Shown: positions 5,471-7,117 of the stretch, in pieces
How positions within the stretch are numbered: position 1 is the stretch's first letter
Layout: the number at the start of each line of letters is the position of its first letter
Source of the DNA: JAYSFC01 sp041913505
GTDB taxonomy: Bacteria; Pseudomonadota; Gammaproteobacteria; Burkholderiales; Burkholderiaceae_C
Length of the DNA stretch: 7,117 nt
NCBI GenBank assembly: GCA_041913505.1
Contig: JAYSFC010000155.1
Span: forward strand, 1-7,117
Reading direction: 5' to 3'
Translations under genes and position numbers: made by a program
The notes under the pieces: model-generated
Told to the model about the DNA's origin: nothing
What the model saw: only the letters and a program-made list of their open reading frames with translations
Databases searched by the model: none

Positions 5471-5905
5471 ATGACTGAACTCGCCAAGAAACGGCCTGAG
5501 TACCGCAACATCAACATCTTCCGCGACGTGAGGACCTACCGCCTGCCACTGGCGGCGCTGGTGTCCATCCTGCACCGCATCAGCGGCATGCTCATGTTCG
5601 TGCTGCTGCCTCTGGTGATCTGGATGTTCGACACATCTGTTTCTTCTGAAATTTCCTTCGCCCGCTTTACCTCGGCCTTCACCACGGGCCTGGGCTTCGT
5701 GCCGGGCTGGTTCATCAAGCTGGTAACGCTGGGCCTGATCTGGTCGTACCTGCACCACTTCATCGCCGGTGTGCGCCACCTGCTGATGGACATGAACCAC
5801 GACGCCGTCACCAAGGAATTCGGCAAGAGCTCGGCCGTTGCGACGCTGGTCCTGAGCATCGGCCTCACGCTGGTGCTGGGCGCCAAGCTCTTCGGCCTGT
5901 ACTGA
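5471..5905 (+). CDS. sdhC: Succinate dehydrogenase cytochrome b556 subunit
   Basis: One of the two membrane anchors of succinate dehydrogenase (complex II), inner membrane, helping bind heme b and ubiquinone. 144 residues, the usual length. Three membrane helices are visible at ~27-53, ~78-104 and ~121-142. The family motif SILHRISG (32-39) supplies S32 and R36, matching E. coli S27 and R31 of the quinone site. HHFIAGVRH (95-103) carries H96, which aligns with the heme ligand H84 of E. coli SdhC. The N-terminal RPEYRNINIFRDVRTYRLP is typical of the betaproteobacterial form. I chose ATG at 5471; an in-frame TTG at 5417 would add 18 non-family residues. The ribosome-binding site is weak (GAAAG at 5456-5460). 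It is the first gene of the sdhCDA operon, 48 bp before sdhD. Confidence 0.97.
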   Translation: MTELAKKRPEYRNINIFRDVRTYRLPLAALVSILHRISGMLMFVLLPLVIWMFDTSVSSEISFARFTSAFTTGLGFVPGWFIKLVTLGLIWSYLHHFIAGVRHLLMDMNHDAVTKEFGKSSAVATLVLSIGLTLVLGAKLFGLY

Positions 5906-5953
5906 TCGGCGCCTGCCGCGCAGATCACTTTCCCCCTCAACAAAGGAGTTTCC

Positions 5954-6319
5954 ATGTCCGTGAATTACGGCTCCAAGCGCACCGTCGTGGGTGCCCACTA
6001 TGGTGTGCGCGACTGGCTGGTACAGCGCGCCACCGCCGTCCTGATGGCTTTGTTCACCCTGGTGCTGCTGGCATCGGTGATCCTCCACAAGGGCCCCATC
6101 GGCTACGACCTGTGGGCCGGCATCTTCTCCGCCCAGTGGATGAAGGTGCTGACGCTCTCCGTCATCGTCGCCCTGGCATGGCACGCCTGGGTGGGCGTGC
6201 GTAACGTCTGGATGGACTACGCCAGGCCCGACAGCCTGCGCCTGGTGCTGCAGGTCTTCACCATCGTCTGGCTCGTGGCCTGCGTCGGCTGGGGCTTCCA
6301 GGTTCTGTGGCGTCTGTGA
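5954..6319 (+). CDS. sdhD: Succinate dehydrogenase hydrophobic membrane anchor subunit
   Basis: The second membrane anchor of complex II, pairing with SdhC to hold heme b between them and complete the ubiquinone pocket. 121 residues, with three predicted helices at ~20-46, ~60-83 and ~95-119. The short N-terminus YGSKRTVVGAHYGVRDWLVQR is typical of the family in betaproteobacteria. The motif WHAWVGVRNVWMDYARP (76-92) aligns with E. coli SdhD around H71 and Y83, giving H77 as probable heme ligand and D88-Y89 at the quinone site. The start is clear: AAAGGAG at 5942-5948 with 5 nt before the ATG. The stop is TGA at 6317-6319, 22 bp ahead of sdhA. Confidence 0.97.
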   Translation: MSVNYGSKRTVVGAHYGVRDWLVQRATAVLMALFTLVLLASVILHKGPIGYDLWAGIFSAQWMKVLTLSVIVALAWHAWVGVRNVWMDYARPDSLRLVLQVFTIVWLVACVGWGFQVLWRL

Positions 6320-6341
6320 CTCCCACGATTGAAGGCAAACA

Positions 6342-7117
6342 ATGAGCTACACCAAAGCAAACATCACCAAGCGCAAATTCGACGTCGTCATCGTCGGGGC
6401 CGGCGGCTCCGGCATGCGCGCATCGCTGGAACTGTCCCGCGCGGGCCTCAACGTGGCCTGCCTGTCCAAGGTCTTCCCGACCCGCTCGCACACCGTGGCC
6501 GCGCAAGGCGGCGTGTCGGCCTCGCTGGGCAACATGAGCGAGGACAACTGGCATTACCACTTCTACGACACCATCAAGGGCGGTGACTGGCTCAGCGACC
6601 AAGATGCCGTGGAGTTCATGTGCCGCGAGGCACCGAACGTCGTGATCGAGCTCGAGCACTTCGGCATGCCGTTCGACCGCAACCCTGACGGCACCATCTA
6701 CCAGCGCCCCTTCGGCGGTCACACCGCCAACTACGGTGAAAAGCCCGTGCAGCGCGCCTGCGCCGCCGCCGACCGCACCGGCCACGCCATGCTGCACACG
6801 CTGTACCAGCAGAACGTGAAGTCCAAGACCAACTTCTTCGTCGAGTGGATGGCGCTGGACCTGATCCGCAACGCCCAGGGCGATGTGGTCGGCGTGACCG
6901 CGCTGGAGCTGGAAACCGGCGAACTGTATGAACTGCACGCCAAGGCCGTGCTGCTGGCCACGGGCGGCGCAGGCCGCATCTTCGCAGCCTCCACCAACGC
7001 CTTCATCAACACCGGTGACGGCCTGGGCATGGCCGCGCGCGCAGGCATTCCGCTGCAGGATCTGGAGTTCTGGCAGTTCCACCCCACCGGCGTGGCCGGC
7101 GCGGGCGTGCTGCTGAC
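6342..7117 (+). CDS. sdhA: Succinate dehydrogenase flavoprotein subunit, N-terminal part (partial)
   Basis: The catalytic FAD subunit of complex II, oxidising succinate to fumarate on the cytoplasmic face of the membrane. 258 codons are visible; the gene runs off the right edge (full family length is about 590-600 aa). The FAD-binding Rossmann motif is VIVGAGGSGMRA (16-27). SHTVAAQGG (49-57) contains H50, which aligns with the histidine that carries covalent FAD (E. coli H45). RPFGGHTANYG and AADRTGHAMLHTLYQQN follow, then LLATGGAGRIF. Near the window end, WQFHPTGVAGAG includes the substrate-site histidine aligned with E. coli H242. No disruption is visible. The start is ATG at 6342 with GAAGG (6331-6335) 6 nt upstream. 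sdhB is expected downstream but is outside the window. Confidence 0.98.
   Translation, partial: MSYTKANITKRKFDVVIVGAGGSGMRASLELSRAGLNVACLSKVFPTRSHTVAAQGGVSASLGNMSEDNWHYHFYDTIKGGDWLSDQDAVEFMCREAPNVVIELEHFGMPFDRNPDGTIYQRPFGGHTANYGEKPVQRACAAADRTGHAMLHTLYQQNVKSKTNFFVEWMALDLIRNAQGDVVGVTALELETGELYELHAKAVLLATGGAGRIFAASTNAFINTGDGLGMAARAGIPLQDLEFWQFHPTGVAGAGVLL

Noticed and set aside
1..7117. Defence system, mobile element, CRISPR array or prophage signal
   Set aside because: Every long stretch is explained by core-metabolism genes. No repeats array, transposase, integrase or tRNA is visible.

Overview
The window looks like a chromosomal segment of a GC-rich betaproteobacterium, most likely Comamonadaceae (Acidovorax/Comamonas-like). 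This rests on the style of the SdhC, SdhD, AcnB and Mdh sequences and on the gene order. No database search was possible. No mobile element, CRISPR array, tRNA or rRNA was seen. Almost all of the DNA is accounted for by a compact block of citric-acid-cycle genes.

Left part, minus strand, reading from about 4428 down to 1: mdh (malate dehydrogenase), tam (trans-aconitate 2-methyltransferase), a CitE-like HpcH/HpaI-family lyase, an unrecognised exported protein, and the 5' part of acnB (aconitase B, running off the left edge). Gaps are 18 bp, a 4-bp overlap (ATGA), 27 bp and 60 bp, which fits one transcription unit driven by a sigma70-like promoter at 4435-4464. The enzymes belong together. AcnB handles cis-aconitate, Tam methylates the inhibitory trans-aconitate that forms from it, and Mdh closes the cycle. 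The CitE-like lyase may act on a related acyl-CoA.

Centre, 4339-4543: a divergent promoter region between mdh and a GntR-family (HutC/UTRA type) regulator gene on the plus strand. A perfect 12-bp palindrome (TCTTATATAAGA, 4476-4487) with an extra upstream half-site lies between the -35 and -10 of the regulator's promoter and just upstream of the mdh -35. It is the best candidate operator.

Right part, plus strand: sdhC, sdhD and the 5' part of sdhA (running off the right edge), the start of the succinate dehydrogenase (complex II) operon. The 138-bp gap before sdhC holds a perfect 7-1-7 palindrome (5392-5406) abutting a -10-like hexamer.

The GntR-type gene sits between two TCA-cycle operons and is probably a local regulator of one or both (inference). 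The least explained items are the exported protein, the role of the CitE-like lyase, the two palindromes and a foldable mdh leader. The rest is ordinary core metabolism.
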